Shown here one piece after another: positions 44,892 through 54,633 of a DNA stretch of 64,000 nucleotides. Each line of letters opens with the position of its first letter. Position 1 is the first letter of the stretch. The translations under genes and the position numbers were made by a program. Source of the DNA: Shewanella sp. Choline-02u-19 (GTDB lineage Bacteria > Pseudomonadota > Gammaproteobacteria > Enterobacterales > Shewanellaceae). The stretch spans positions 2,232,001-2,296,000 of the forward strand of contig NZ_PJBE01000013.1 in the NCBI RefSeq assembly GCF_002836205.1, given 5' to 3'. The notes under the pieces were generated by a model that was not told where the DNA came from, searched no databases, and saw only the letters and a program-made list of their open reading frames with translations.

Positions 44892-45246
44892 GGGGGCGAT
44901 TCTGGATTCGACAAGATTCTCGAAACCCTGGGAGCATGCCGAGGGGCGGTTGGCCTCGTAAAAAGCCGCACCGTTATAGTTGCAAACGACTCTAACTACT
45001 CTCTAGCAGCTTAGGCTAGCTAGCCATCTTGCCGAAACTTATCAAATGGGTTTGGTTCTTAGATGGTCATCTTACATTTGATAGCGAGGGAACCACGTTC
45101 AGGGGTGAACCGCGAAATAGTACTGAACTCGCCAATTACAATCCTGTCTTTCGGAGTGTACTTGGTTAACCAAAAGAGAGACTAAGCATGTAGCGCCTTG
45201 GACGTAGGCTTTTTGGACGCGGGTTCGAGCCCCGCCGCCTCCACCA
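44892..45246 (+). ncRNA. ssrA: Transfer-messenger RNA (tmRNA)
   Basis: 355 bases. The 5' end GGGGGCGATTCTGGATTCGA and 3' end GGTTCGAGCCCCGCCGCC-TCCACCA are universal tmRNA features. The acceptor stem GGGGGCG/CGCCTCC pairs over seven bp with one G-T, and CCA is encoded. The resume codon is GCA at 44982 and the tag reads ANDSNYSLAA, ending at TAG 45012. SmpB, its partner, is immediately upstream. The tRNA-like 3' end is also a favoured integration site, and an accessory region begins right after it. Confidence 0.98.
44982..45014 (+). CDS. tmRNA proteolysis-tag reading frame
   Basis: Codons GCA to GCT encode ANDSNYSLAA, followed by TAG. The C-terminal LAA is the ClpXP/ClpAP recognition end. It is translated only after ribosomes switch onto tmRNA. 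Confidence 0.95.
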   Translation, partial: ANDSNYSLAA

Positions 45247-45256
45247 AATAATAAAT

Positions 45257-45287
45257 AAGGCCAACCTTAACCGGTTGGCCTTTTTTT
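45257..45287 (+). terminator. Terminator of ssrA
   Basis: GGCCAACC with GGTTGGCC, TTAACC loop, followed by seven T's, 12 bases after the encoded CCA. Confidence 0.9.
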
Positions 45288-45623
45288 ATGCTTAATTTCA
45301 AGCAGTTATACACAACATTTTTGCCTTGTTCAGCATGAAACCCTTCCCAAACAATCATTATGCCATCATTTATCAATGGCAGAAAATGACTGAATGGCGG
45401 CAAAGTGGCGGCAGCGAAAGAAAGTCTTACCAATAACTAGATATTCCCCACGGATACGACTTCCCCGACAACAACTAGCACAGACCGTTCCCAAAGCTTG
45501 TTAAGCACCTCACCAAAACATTAGATATCTAATCATCAATGATGTATTTTCTTTATGTAGATTTTCATACATATTTCCCCACTCACATTCTATGCTGAAT
45601 AGTCAATAACCCACTAAATTCAT

Positions 45624-45642
45624 TGATGTATTGAATACATCA
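45624..45642 (+). promoter_or_regulatory. Palindromic operator upstream of the 416-residue membrane protein
   Basis: TGATGTAT-TGA-ATACATCA has perfect 8-bp arms. A third TGATGTAT half-site lies at 45540-45547. A TATGAT (-10-like) follows at 45646-45651, so a bound repressor would cover the -35 region. The rest of 45288-45623 holds no gene. Confidence 0.45.
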
Positions 45643-45676
45643 AACTATGATAGCCTAGCATTCTCTGGAGATTAGT

Positions 45677-46927
45677 ATGAATAGTAATTTGGTCGTAAAA
45701 ATAGTAATTCTTGGATTAATATCAATTAGCTTTCCAACGTATATTTTGTATCAATACTTCCAAAATGTTTCCAATGGAAACTTTTCTCACTTGAACAGTG
45801 ACTGGGGCAACTTCGGATCACTACTATCAGGTTCATTTACTCTACTCTCATCAATTGCAACACTTGCGACACTCGGGTTTATCATTTATCAACACAATAA
45901 AAACCTCACTCATCAACTCAGTGTTATGGCACAACAAGATGTAGAGAATAAGATAAGACTTCTGCAGTATACAAAAGACCAAGAGCATCAAGAAAAAGTA
46001 TTTTTACAGCAAGAAGCTTTAGTTCAAGAACAAAAATCAATCATAAAATTTCAAAAGTACCAAACACATAAGCAATTATTTGAAGATCTTCTAAAAGGTA
46101 TTGAGTCCCGCCACGCAAACAAGATAACTTTTTACGACACTGCGGCATTATATCAAAATATATTTCCTAACAATGGATTCGAACAATGTACTTACAGACT
46201 TGACCTTGAAGGACAAGATGAGGGATCTTCAGTGAATGAATTCCTTTATATAATTAAATCGCTTAAAAACAATTTAGATTATCCCGTATCGACATACGAT
46301 ATTGAAAAGATTATTGACTCATTCTTAAGGCTATTTCTTGACAAAATGCATATTAGCTATACTAAAGATAGCGTACAAAAATTACAAAACGGTGATGTCT
46401 ATTTGGTTAAAAATAAATCTCTAATAATTAACCTTTTCAAGATGGAGTCTAGTTTTTATCTTGCTCAATCAGTAGCAAAATCACTAATTGAATTTACCGG
46501 GAATGAATTCAATATTCAGATAAATCACCTTGTTACTTCATTTGTTCATGAAGCTGTTTTAAAGTCTATATTCCACAATCCAAGGCTAAACAACACTTTC
46601 TATTCTATACATCTTGATATAGAAGGATTAAAAGAATTGGCAGAGATTTCCCAGCTATGTCAACAAAATCAACATAGATCAAAATACCTTGATGATTGTA
46701 ATCTGTACTACATGCAATTTTGTGAATGGTATTCGAATCTATTTGAAAACCTAACATCTTCAGGAGGTAAACTTGATGCTATCGCGCTAGCCATAAACGC
46801 AGTAGACAAGATGAAACAGTCAACATTACCACCGACTCAATGGCAACAAAATCATAAGATTAGACTAGAGCAATTAGATGAAAGCTTAAGTAGCATTATT
46901 CGTGATGTATTATTTTCTCAAAAATAG
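45677..46927 (+). CDS. Two-TM protein, possible phage abortive-infection effector
   Basis: The 416-residue protein has two N-terminal membrane helices (residues ~7-27 and ~50-72) flanking a loop DWGNFGSLLSGSFTLLSSIA. A Gln-rich coiled-coil region (~75-130) and a long cytoplasmic helical domain follow. The two helices with a W-G-x-F-G-x-L loop, then a cytoplasmic domain, resemble proteins annotated putative phage abortive infection protein (putAbiC type). This is a likeness from memory, not a search. It is very AT-rich compared with smpB, is the first gene after ssrA, and has GGAG before its ATG. It stands alone. Confidence 0.55.
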   Translation: MNSNLVVKIVILGLISISFPTYILYQYFQNVSNGNFSHLNSDWGNFGSLLSGSFTLLSSIATLATLGFIIYQHNKNLTHQLSVMAQQDVENKIRLLQYTKDQEHQEKVFLQQEALVQEQKSIIKFQKYQTHKQLFEDLLKGIESRHANKITFYDTAALYQNIFPNNGFEQCTYRLDLEGQDEGSSVNEFLYIIKSLKNNLDYPVSTYDIEKIIDSFLRLFLDKMHISYTKDSVQKLQNGDVYLVKNKSLIINLFKMESSFYLAQSVAKSLIEFTGNEFNIQINHLVTSFVHEAVLKSIFHNPRLNNTFYSIHLDIEGLKELAEISQLCQQNQHRSKYLDDCNLYYMQFCEWYSNLFENLTSSGGKLDAIALAINAVDKMKQSTLPPTQWQQNHKIRLEQLDESLSSIIRDVLFSQK

Positions 46928-47229
46928 TTCACAGCTGAATCAACTTTAATATCCTGATATAAAAAAAATTCTAGCTAGTTTTGGATGATATTTCTTATGC
47001 AACAATCAACAATTAGTATCGCAAAAATCATCTTCTCTTTTCAAAATTAATTAGCACAATAGGGTTGCTCCCTCCTTTGCTAATTCTCCTAATTTCAGTT
47101 TGAACTAAATTTAACCATTTGTTTTTACTAGTTTAATATTTAATCACCAACAATTACTTTCAAATTCTAAGACCACGTAATCGAGCTGAAAGCCCTTGTT
47201 CATGCGGGTTTTACAATGACAGCCGCTTA
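46928..47229. other. AT-rich spacer without a gene
   Basis: About 300 bases between the membrane protein gene and the first mobile-element repeat; nothing recognisable. Confidence 0.5.
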
Positions 47230-47291
47230 CCACAACTAATAAGCCACCCATTTTAATAGTCCACAACTAATAAGCCACCCATTTTAATAGT
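47230..47291. repeat. Tandem duplication of the element end (31 bp x2)
   Basis: Two perfect 31-base units beginning CCACAACTAATAAGCCACCC lie back to back. The second unit forms the left end of the RAYT element. The same motif recurs near 60060. Confidence 0.85.
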
Positions 47292-48552
47292 CAGGTAAAA
47301 CCACAGGATTTTTGAACTGTTCATATCAACAGTTCCGTTATACTTACACCAGATTTGGCTGCGATTTTAGGTCACTTTATTAAGTTGATTAAACTAAGCT
47401 GACTTAAAGTGTAAAATAGTCAATTTTAGGCGTAATACGCCCCCATGAAACACGGAAGTCATGAGTGTATGACGTTGAAGCTGACTGCTTAGTCAGGCCA
47501 ATACTGACAAGTACCTGCATTAGCTACTCGTTGTTTATCCATGTGCTCACTGTATCGTGTTAACTCTTCTAGTGTGCCAACAGGGCCTTTGAATAAATAT
47601 TTAAACTCATTCGTGACTTTAAGCCAATTGGCTAATGGGATATTTAGCCGATTCAATATGTTACTCGTGCCTGCTTTAATCGCTCCTCGCTTGTTATCTC
47701 TAATCACTCGGCCTGTATCATCAACCAGTTCAAGGTAGTCTTGTAGCTCAAACATCAGCCCTTTTGGCATAGGCTGACGCTCATTACCAAGAAAAGGTAA
47801 CAGTTCAATAGGCTGTTCACCTTTGATTACCGCTTTAATTCGACGTTGAATGCTCGTAAAATCTGATTGTTCAGGTGTCGTCGCCATATTAGCTCGGATA
47901 GGATTTAAGTCGACATAAGCCATACAGGCAAGTACCGCCGCTTCATCTAACAAGGCTTGCGACTTAAAACGTCCCTCCCAGAAACGCCCTGTACACTTGT
48001 CTTCTTTATTCGCTTGCCTTGCGATGGGTTCGTTCAATGACCTCATAAACCAGCTGATATCCATGAGTCTTCTGCGATATTCAACAATGGTGTCGTTCAA
48101 CGTTTCCAGCTCATAGGCTTCGATTGAACCACCGTGAGCAAATTTCTGTGTTAACAGCGTGCCTTTAAACAATTGATGCCATTGATTAACCACATCAATA
48201 CTTGACCACGATTGTGCAGTTTCTAAATCAATTCTAAGCACGATATGCAAGTGATTCGACATGACAGCGTAAGCGGCAATATCAATAGCAAAGACTGAAG
48301 TCAGCATTAGAAGTCTATCTTCAACCCACTCACGCCGATGCTCAAAAGACTGACCAGAGTAATCGTCAATGCCACATAAAAACGCCCTCCTCACCGTGCG
48401 ACTGACACAATGATAAAAGGGTGTATCTTCCAAGCTAACTTGTGTTGAACGGGGTCTAGGCATCCTTGCCTCCTCAAACATCCAGAATTGAATAAATTAA
48501 GTATAGGCAAGGCTCAAAAACTTAGCCCACTATGATGGGTGGCCTATTAGTT
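47265..48552 (-). mobile_element. RAYT element with imperfect inverted ends
   Basis: The left end AACTAATAAGCCACCCATTT (from 47265) and the reverse complement of the right end (48529-48552, AACTAATAGGCCACCCAT then CATAGT) match closely over ~24 bases. They enclose one transposase gene and about 200 bases of conserved 3' flank. Two remnants of that flank occur at 52915 and 60050, and a defective copy of the gene follows at 48634. True Y1/HUH transposases do not need terminal inverted repeats, so these ends may act as hairpin recognition sites. Confidence 0.6.
47489..48463 (-). CDS. REP-associated tyrosine transposase (Y1/HUH)
   Basis: 324 residues from the ATG at 48463 (MPRPRSTQVSLED), which has GAGGAG upstream; a frame six codons longer is possible. 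The HUH nuclease core is visible: FYHCVSRTVRRAFLCG near the start and AYAVMSNHLHIVLRID, with the two metal-binding His in N-H-L-H. Downstream blocks IARQANKEDKCTGRFWEGRF and LACMAYVDLNPIRANMA are typical of this transposase group, which cuts single-stranded hairpin ends. The frame is intact, so it may be active. Confidence 0.9.
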   Translation of the reverse strand: MPRPRSTQVSLEDTPFYHCVSRTVRRAFLCGIDDYSGQSFEHRREWVEDRLLMLTSVFAIDIAAYAVMSNHLHIVLRIDLETAQSWSSIDVVNQWHQLFKGTLLTQKFAHGGSIEAYELETLNDTIVEYRRRLMDISWFMRSLNEPIARQANKEDKCTGRFWEGRFKSQALLDEAAVLACMAYVDLNPIRANMATTPEQSDFTSIQRRIKAVIKGEQPIELLPFLGNERQPMPKGLMFELQDYLELVDDTGRVIRDNKRGAIKAGTSNILNRLNIPLANWLKVTNEFKYLFKGPVGTLEELTRYSEHMDKQRVANAGTCQYWPD

Positions 48553-48633
48553 CGCCTCCTATTAGTTCGCCTCCTATTAGTTCGCCTCCTATTAGTTCGC
48601 CTCCTATTAGTTCGCCTCCTATTAGTTCGCCTT
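48544..48633. repeat. 15-bp tandem repeat, six copies
   Basis: The unit CTATTAGTTCGCCTC is repeated six times with a single mismatch at the very end. The first unit coincides with the outer end of the RAYT element (CCTATTAGTT), so the array seems to have grown from the element's terminus. It separates the intact element from the defective transposase copy. Confidence 0.95.
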
Positions 48634-49053
48634 TCCAAAAGCGCCCTGTAAGCTTGTCTTCTTTATTACCTTGCGATGGGTTCGTTCAATGACCTCATAA
48701 ACCAACTTTAGCAAATTTCTGTGTTTACAGCGTGCCTTTAAACAATTGATGCCATTGATTAACCATATCAATACTTGACCATGACTGTGCAGTTTCTAAA
48801 TCAATCCTAAGCACGATATGCAAGTGATTCGACATTACAGCGTAAGCGGCAATATCAATAGCAAAGACTGAAGTCAGCATTAGAAGTCTATCTTCAATCC
48901 ACTCACGCCGATCCTCAAAAGACTGACCAGAGTAATCATCAATGCCACATAAAAGCGCCCTCCTCACCGTGCGACTGACACAATGATAAAAGGGCGTATC
49001 TTCCAAGTTAACTTGTGTTGAAAGGGGTCTAGGTATCCTTGCCTCCTCAAACA
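48634..49053 (-). pseudogene. Defective copy of the RAYT transposase
   Basis: It is nearly identical to the N-terminal third of the intact gene (FYHCVSRTVRR, AVMSNHLHIVLRI) and then degenerate. The start ATG of MPRPRS has become ATA (IPRPLS). A one-base loss in the CTGTTAACA region creates a TAA at 48725. Further downstream pieces are joined by deletions (the TTCCAAAAGCGCCCTGTAAG stretch), and the C-terminal half is missing. The 5' flank to about 49132 also repeats that of the intact copy. Confidence 0.88.
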
Positions 49054-49190
49054 TCCAAAATTGAATAAATAAAGTATAGGCAAAGCCCAAAAACTTAGCC
49101 CACTATGATGGGTGGCCAATTAGTTCTGATAAACTAGAAAGTGTCTATAAAATTAAGGACTTCCCATATCAAGAATCAGTATGAATAACT

Positions 49191-49219
49191 AAAAAAGTGC
49201 AAACACTAGTTTGCACTTT
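49191..49219 (-). terminator. Terminator of the TonB receptor gene
   Basis: AAAGTGCAAAC with GTTTGCACTTT around an ACTA-type loop; on the minus strand it runs into six T's, 40 bases past the stop. Confidence 0.85.
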
Positions 49220-49258
49220 AAATATTAAAAAATAAGATTAGTCTAGAGTATGTAACTC

Positions 49259-52150
49259 TTATAGTTTAAAACTTGCTGTAGTGTAGAAGAAACGTCCTAC
49301 ATTATCGTAAGCAGCAGAGCCTGCTCCTGTACCTGTAGTTCCATAAGGTAAATCTTTGTCAAAAAGATTATCAACACCAAATTTAAGGCTAATACCTGAA
49401 TCAAAGTTATAAGCTATTGATGCATCACTTATAAAATAGTCATCATAACTTAAATTACTATTTGGATTTGCGTTAAGGTCAAGATCCTTATCTGTATATA
49501 AGTTTACCCCTTCAACGAAGCGAGTTCTCCAGTTAACACCCCATCCATCGATTGAATATTTTAAAGTCCAGTTAGCTTGCCATTCTGGATTACCTAAAAC
49601 GCCGGCAAGTTCTTCAAAAGTATTAGGTTCATCTTGGAAAGAAAAATCTTTGCGTTTTAATAAATGTGTCGCGATCAAATTTGTAGAGACATCACCACTA
49701 AAAGCTTCGAAGTTATACCCTATATCGAAATCTATACCTGCTGTTTCTAATGCCGCAATATTAAGTGAAAATTGCTTAATGAGAGTTATCTCATATGAGC
49801 CAGGATCACGAGTGATCAAAGCACAATATTCATTACCTACACCTGATTTAGAGTCGACACATCGATCAATAATATCTTGTGAGCCAACTGAGGAAATTGC
49901 ATTGTCAATTTTAATATCCCAGTAGTCTGTTGTTATCGAAAGACCTTCAACATAATCTGGTTGATAAACGAAACCAACAGTATAACTTTTTGACTCTTCA
50001 GCTTTAAGTTGTTCGTTACCACCACTTAATCCTTCAAGTGTTTTTGAATCATAATCGGAATTAAAATCAGATGGCACTCCAAGGGCGGCACAATTAGCTA
50101 TACGCGTCTCAGGGTTTTCCAGTTCATTAAGGTTTTTAGTACGGCATGAATCATCTACATTAAAGAATGTTTGGCTAGCGGCTCCGAATAATTCACTGAT
50201 ATTTGGAGCTCTAATTGCTTCAGAATAAGTTGAACGCATTCGAAGTTCATCAGTTACTTCCCAGCTTAATCCAGCTTTCCATGTAGTTGCGTTTCCAATG
50301 GTGCTGTAATCGGCAAAACGAACGGCTAATTCCATGTCAAGTTGATGGATCAGCGGTAAATCAGAAAGTAACGGAACATTTAACTCAGCAAAAACCTCAC
50401 TGACATCGAACTCGCCTTTATCTTCACCTAATACATTGAAAAAAGTACCTTCTGCATTATCAGGTTCAAAAATTTCGCTTTCTTCTTTACGGTACTCCAC
50501 ACCTGTTGAAAATCCAACGTAGCCAGCGGGTAACTCAAATAATCCTGAGTTAGAGATAGACCCCCCCAAAACAGTCTGTTTTATTACGGAAGTGCCAGTG
50601 GAGACAGTATTTATATAATTAATGGCTTCATTACTTGGTCTGCCATTTCCAAAAATATCAACAGGAACACAGCCCGCTGCTCTTGCATCTTCATCACGAC
50701 AAACCGCTACACCATTTTCTAAAATTGAATCTAAAGAATTTTTATAATTAGCCTTCACTAAGTTATTTTTATTAACACGCTTAAGATCTGTTTGGCCATA
50801 TACGGCATACATATCATAATCCCAATCTTCAAATGCAATACCCTTTAAACCCAGTACATAACGTTGAGTTTCTCGTGTATCATCTTCAACTCTTTTCCCA
50901 AGATCAGTCATGAAGCGACGAATATTAATCGTACTTAATGGAGCTGGGTTACCATCTGAATCTTTGTTTGCTTTCATTAGAGCCACTAGCTCAGGATTAA
51001 TGAAAGCATTATCTATACTTACGTTATTAGCTGGATCACCAAAATAAAAAGCAGGTTGCCCCACATCCGTTGATTTACTATTGACATACTTAGCTTGAAA
51101 ATAAACATTCATATTGTCATTAATATCATAATTTGTTTTCAAATTGATGTTATAACGTTTGAATTCAGGTTGTAATTCAACAAACTCATTAAGGTTAGTT
51201 ACATCACAATCTGCACATCGAATACCATCAATATTTGTTCCACGATAAACGTCACGAATAGAACCGTCTGGATTAAATGACTTCCAACCACCTAGATTAA
51301 ATGTACCGGCATTACTAATTGTATAGTGACCTGCGTTTGGCGTAAAAATTCTATCCGGATCTGATGGGTTGTTTGAGTCAACAAATTTTCCATCAGGGTC
51401 GACAGGGCGATTAATATTTTTCAAACTCGCAAACGAAACTGATGTTTGTTCACGATCAAAAGCCTTTAAGTCACTTTGACCACTATATTCAACAGCGAAT
51501 GCAATATTACCTCGGTCTTCATCAAAATTTGTGCCATAAGACAAAGCAACACGCTCTTTAGAAAGAGGATTATCACCGGCCTCTCCTATGGTTGCTGAAA
51601 CGTCTAGGCCTTCTACATCTTGTTTTAAGATAAAGTTTACAACACCAGTTACCGCATCGGCTCCATATATTGCAGATGCACCGCCAGTAATAACTTCGAC
51701 TCTATCAATCCAAACACTTGGGATTGTATTAATATCAACCGAAGATGTACCAGCTGAACTCGAGACATGGCGTTTACCATCAACTAAAACTAGCGTTCTT
51801 GACGTTCCCATATTTCTAAGATCTAAAAGGTTTAAGCCAGATGTTCCAATGAATCGACCAGAATTAGCTAAAGAATACGTGTTAGCTAAAGCTGGTAATT
51901 GGTTTAGCGCCTCACCTATATTAGTCACCCCTGTCGACAATAAGTCTTCACCAGTAATTACTGTAACAGGAGTAGGTGCAATAGCCCCTTCCCTGATAAT
52001 CCGAGAGCCGGTTACTGCTATGCGCTCTAGATTATCATCTTTATCAAGTCCGTCAGCAGCGCTAACCAATGGAGAACTTATTGCTGCAGTAGCAGTACAA
52101 CTAACGAGTGCCAATTTAACGGCTCTGGCCAACCTTGAATTAACCTGCAT
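49259..52150 (-). CDS. TonB-dependent outer membrane receptor
   Basis: The 963-residue protein has a signal peptide (cleavage near SPLVSAAD). The plug domain at residues ~45-170 has IAVTGSRIIREG, the PTPVTVITGEDLL block, LVLVDGKRHVSS and VEVITGGASAIYGADAVTGV. A ~790-residue beta-barrel ends in an aromatic-rich strand (FFYTTASFKL). The final residue is Leu rather than the usual Phe. Several Cys pairs (CADCD, CRDEDARAAGC) may form extracellular disulfides. The long plug and large loops are typical of Shewanella/Alteromonas receptors for oligosaccharides or peptides. The ligand cannot be named and no partner gene is adjacent. Confidence 0.92.
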   Translation of the reverse strand: MQVNSRLARAVKLALVSCTATAAISSPLVSAADGLDKDDNLERIAVTGSRIIREGAIAPTPVTVITGEDLLSTGVTNIGEALNQLPALANTYSLANSGRFIGTSGLNLLDLRNMGTSRTLVLVDGKRHVSSSAGTSSVDINTIPSVWIDRVEVITGGASAIYGADAVTGVVNFILKQDVEGLDVSATIGEAGDNPLSKERVALSYGTNFDEDRGNIAFAVEYSGQSDLKAFDREQTSVSFASLKNINRPVDPDGKFVDSNNPSDPDRIFTPNAGHYTISNAGTFNLGGWKSFNPDGSIRDVYRGTNIDGIRCADCDVTNLNEFVELQPEFKRYNINLKTNYDINDNMNVYFQAKYVNSKSTDVGQPAFYFGDPANNVSIDNAFINPELVALMKANKDSDGNPAPLSTINIRRFMTDLGKRVEDDTRETQRYVLGLKGIAFEDWDYDMYAVYGQTDLKRVNKNNLVKANYKNSLDSILENGVAVCRDEDARAAGCVPVDIFGNGRPSNEAINYINTVSTGTSVIKQTVLGGSISNSGLFELPAGYVGFSTGVEYRKEESEIFEPDNAEGTFFNVLGEDKGEFDVSEVFAELNVPLLSDLPLIHQLDMELAVRFADYSTIGNATTWKAGLSWEVTDELRMRSTYSEAIRAPNISELFGAASQTFFNVDDSCRTKNLNELENPETRIANCAALGVPSDFNSDYDSKTLEGLSGGNEQLKAEESKSYTVGFVYQPDYVEGLSITTDYWDIKIDNAISSVGSQDIIDRCVDSKSGVGNEYCALITRDPGSYEITLIKQFSLNIAALETAGIDFDIGYNFEAFSGDVSTNLIATHLLKRKDFSFQDEPNTFEELAGVLGNPEWQANWTLKYSIDGWGVNWRTRFVEGVNLYTDKDLDLNANPNSNLSYDDYFISDASIAYNFDSGISLKFGVDNLFDKDLPYGTTGTGAGSAAYDNVGRFFYTTASFKL

Positions 52151-52914
52151 TTTTACATCCCTATATTTATATTTATTATGAGTTAAAAACTTTTATAAAA
52201 TCCCACACTGATATCAACATTACCTCAAAAATATATGCATCATATTTCCCAACGAAGATGTATCCACATGTATCAACTTTAAACATTAGAAACACATTAA
52301 ATAAAACAATGCAACAGATCAGCATACTGACAACAACAATAGATAGATAAAAACAAAACAAATAAATAACAAAAAAATAACATTAAGAAAGCTGGTAATC
52401 TTTGAGTTCAGCAAACACAGTCAATGCAACAAAAAAGCAACAATTTAAATTTGTTAAAAAGTAATTTAAAAAAATTTAAATTATTATTCGCTGACAAGCT
52501 ACTTTTCTATAATGAACATATGGTCTCTATCAATGTTAGAGCTTTAAATTGAAGTAAGCGAAAGCGTTTTTAGTAGAAAATTCGTAATGCTAACTCAGAA
52601 CTTATAGGTCAAAAATTCAAACTCTCAGTTTAATAAGCTAAAAATTTGTATAGGTTTTTATATGGTGATGCTATATATAAATCAATAAAGGACAATATGT
52701 ACGTTATTTGATTGGTACCTAGGAGCACCCGAAGAGGCTTGGAAGAAGCGGGAGTGGGACGCAGAGAAATGGCCTTTAAATAGAAATTATCAACATAGCT
52801 ATTTTATATATTGCTGTTAATGAGAGGGGAGTTCTAATTCTTCTGCTATCACCTCCCTGACGACCATAATGGCATGAAATTGATGCGCTTTAAAAAACAT
52901 CATACCAACGGACT
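52151..52914. other. AT-rich region upstream of the TonB receptor
   Basis: No gene; very AT-rich up to 52700. A short GC-richer patch (52715-52775, GGAGCACCCGAAGAGGCTTG) stands out and may be a fragment of a lost gene. Confidence 0.45.
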
Positions 52915-53136
52915 AATAGGCTGCAATTTAAGGTCACTTTATTACGTTGGTGAAGCTAAGCTGACTTAAAGCATTAAATAGCCAATTTTAGACGTAATGC
53001 GTCCCCATTAAGCATGCAAGTTATGAGTGTATGACGTTGAAGGTGGCTAGTTGATCAGGCCAATACTGACAAGTACCTGGATTAGCCCCTCGCTTGTCAT
53101 CTCTGATCACTCGGCCTGTATCATCAACCAGTTCAG
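52915..53136 (-). pseudogene. Remnant of a RAYT element (3' flank and transposase scraps)
   Basis: The stretch from TAATAGGCTGCAATTTAAGG through TCAGGCCAATACTGACAAGT matches the 3' flank and last codons of the intact element. It is followed by the CTCGGCCTGTATCATCAACC piece that lies ~160 bases further inside the intact gene, so the middle has been deleted. The original stop codon is lost. Confidence 0.8.
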
Positions 53137-53209
53137 GCACTAGTAAAGAAGTTTAATCAAACGACATAATTAATCATCGTTGTATAATTAACTACGTAGT
53201 GAAGGGAGT

Positions 53210-54538
53210 TTAACTAACGCAAACACGATCCCTTCCTTCTTGTTTAGCTCTATATAACGCCTTATCAGCTAAAGTCAGAGCACTCTTAATCTCGTTGGTA
53301 TCTCGGTAACCTGCAGTACCAACACTAATTCTCACTTCTAAACTCAAGCCCTCAACTTCAAAGTTTTCCTTTGAAACCATCGACCTTAACTGGTCGCATA
53401 TCTCTTTAGCTTGTTCAATTTTAGTTATAGGCATTAAAAGTATAAACTCTTCCCCTCCACTTCTACATAAAACGTACTTATCTGAAACGTGCTCCATACA
53501 AAAGTTAGCAAAGCCTACCAAAACTCCATCACCAACATCATGGCCATATTTATCGTTTATTTTCTTAAAAAAATCGATATCAAAGATGGCAATAGAACCA
53601 TAATCCACTACGCTATGGAAAGCTTTAATTTTGCGCTCAAACCCACGCCTATTTAGCAAACCAGTTAAAAAATCAGTATGAGCCTCGTTCTCAAATATAA
53701 ACTTTTGTTTCTCACTGCCTTGATATTTTTTGAAGTATCTTATAGGCAACAAAACTAATAAAAACAGAGCCAAAAGTAAGAGGAACACAAGGGTTCTAAA
53801 ATAAATGCCTGAATTAACCTTAGATACAGATAGTTCCCATTTAACATTAGAAAAACCAACCACACCCTTTATTAATGAACCTTCTAACCTCCCCTTTGAG
53901 CTTATCAACTTTTCATTCTTCCCCTTACAACCAAGGTTATACCCTAAGACTAAATAATTATCAAAACCATGTTTTGACAGTACATTATCCACAACATTAT
54001 TTATTGACTCTAAATACACTATTGAAGATATAAATCCCCAAAATTCATTATCCGTTCGAACAGTTCTTCTAACTATAAAAGCTTGCTTTCCATTCTGAAC
54101 TAATTTTACTGGACCGATAATACTAACATCTTTTTTTAATATCGATTCCATGCAACCTAACTTTATATTCTCACCACTTAGAATGTCATGACCAATTGCA
54201 TTTTTATTATCATCATAAGGGTAAACATAAGAGACTACTCCATTTGGCAGAAGGATTATTGATTCTACATCGCTATAACCTTCAGTTAGTTGTTTAGCTG
54301 CCAGATTGAATTTTTTTAATGTAATACCTTTGCCATCAGATATTTCAATCATTTCTTTTAAGACTTCAGATGAAATCAATGCACCATTGAAAATGGCCTT
54401 TACAGCTTTATTTAGATCAGCAACAACATTAGATAAATGCTTTTCATCTTTTACTTTGTCTAAGGAACTAACTATAAATTCAGTAGCCAAAAACAGTATA
54501 ATTATAAACAAAAAAACAAAGAGCTTATTCAACATCAT
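53210..54538 (-). CDS. Membrane-bound diguanylate cyclase (GGDEF)
   Basis: The 442-residue protein has a membrane helix at residues ~4-22, then a periplasmic sensor (~25-255, with one Cys pair around LGYNLGCKGK) that looks like a CHASE/Cache-type domain. A second helix lies at ~256-277 (LVFLLLLALFLLVLLPI) and a GGDEF domain at ~285-440. The catalytic loop SGGEEF is intact, as are DIDFFKKINDKYGHDVGD and the NRRGFERK start, so it should make cyclic di-GMP. No RxxD inhibitory site precedes the GGEEF. Its codon use is AT-rich like its neighbours in this region. Confidence 0.92.
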   Translation of the reverse strand: MMLNKLFVFLFIIILFLATEFIVSSLDKVKDEKHLSNVVADLNKAVKAIFNGALISSEVLKEMIEISDGKGITLKKFNLAAKQLTEGYSDVESIILLPNGVVSYVYPYDDNKNAIGHDILSGENIKLGCMESILKKDVSIIGPVKLVQNGKQAFIVRRTVRTDNEFWGFISSIVYLESINNVVDNVLSKHGFDNYLVLGYNLGCKGKNEKLISSKGRLEGSLIKGVVGFSNVKWELSVSKVNSGIYFRTLVFLLLLALFLLVLLPIRYFKKYQGSEKQKFIFENEAHTDFLTGLLNRRGFERKIKAFHSVVDYGSIAIFDIDFFKKINDKYGHDVGDGVLVGFANFCMEHVSDKYVLCRSGGEEFILLMPITKIEQAKEICDQLRSMVSKENFEVEGLSLEVRISVGTAGYRDTNEIKSALTLADKALYRAKQEGRDRVCVS

Positions 54539-54633
54539 AACTACTCATCTATGCAATCAAACACAGCCTCATTTAGAGTTCTTCTTGCAAAATAGAACAC
54601 TACAGCTCAAATTCACAAGTGCAACAATAGAAG

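Noticed and set aside
45222..45246. Downstream attachment-site copy of the ssrA 3' end
   Set aside because: I looked for the terminal 20 bases through 64000 and found none, so att sites are not annotated.
45182..45433. Minus-strand frame overlapping the 3' end of ssrA
   Set aside because: It runs through the tmRNA T-arm and its terminator and is a typical false frame opposite a tmRNA gene.
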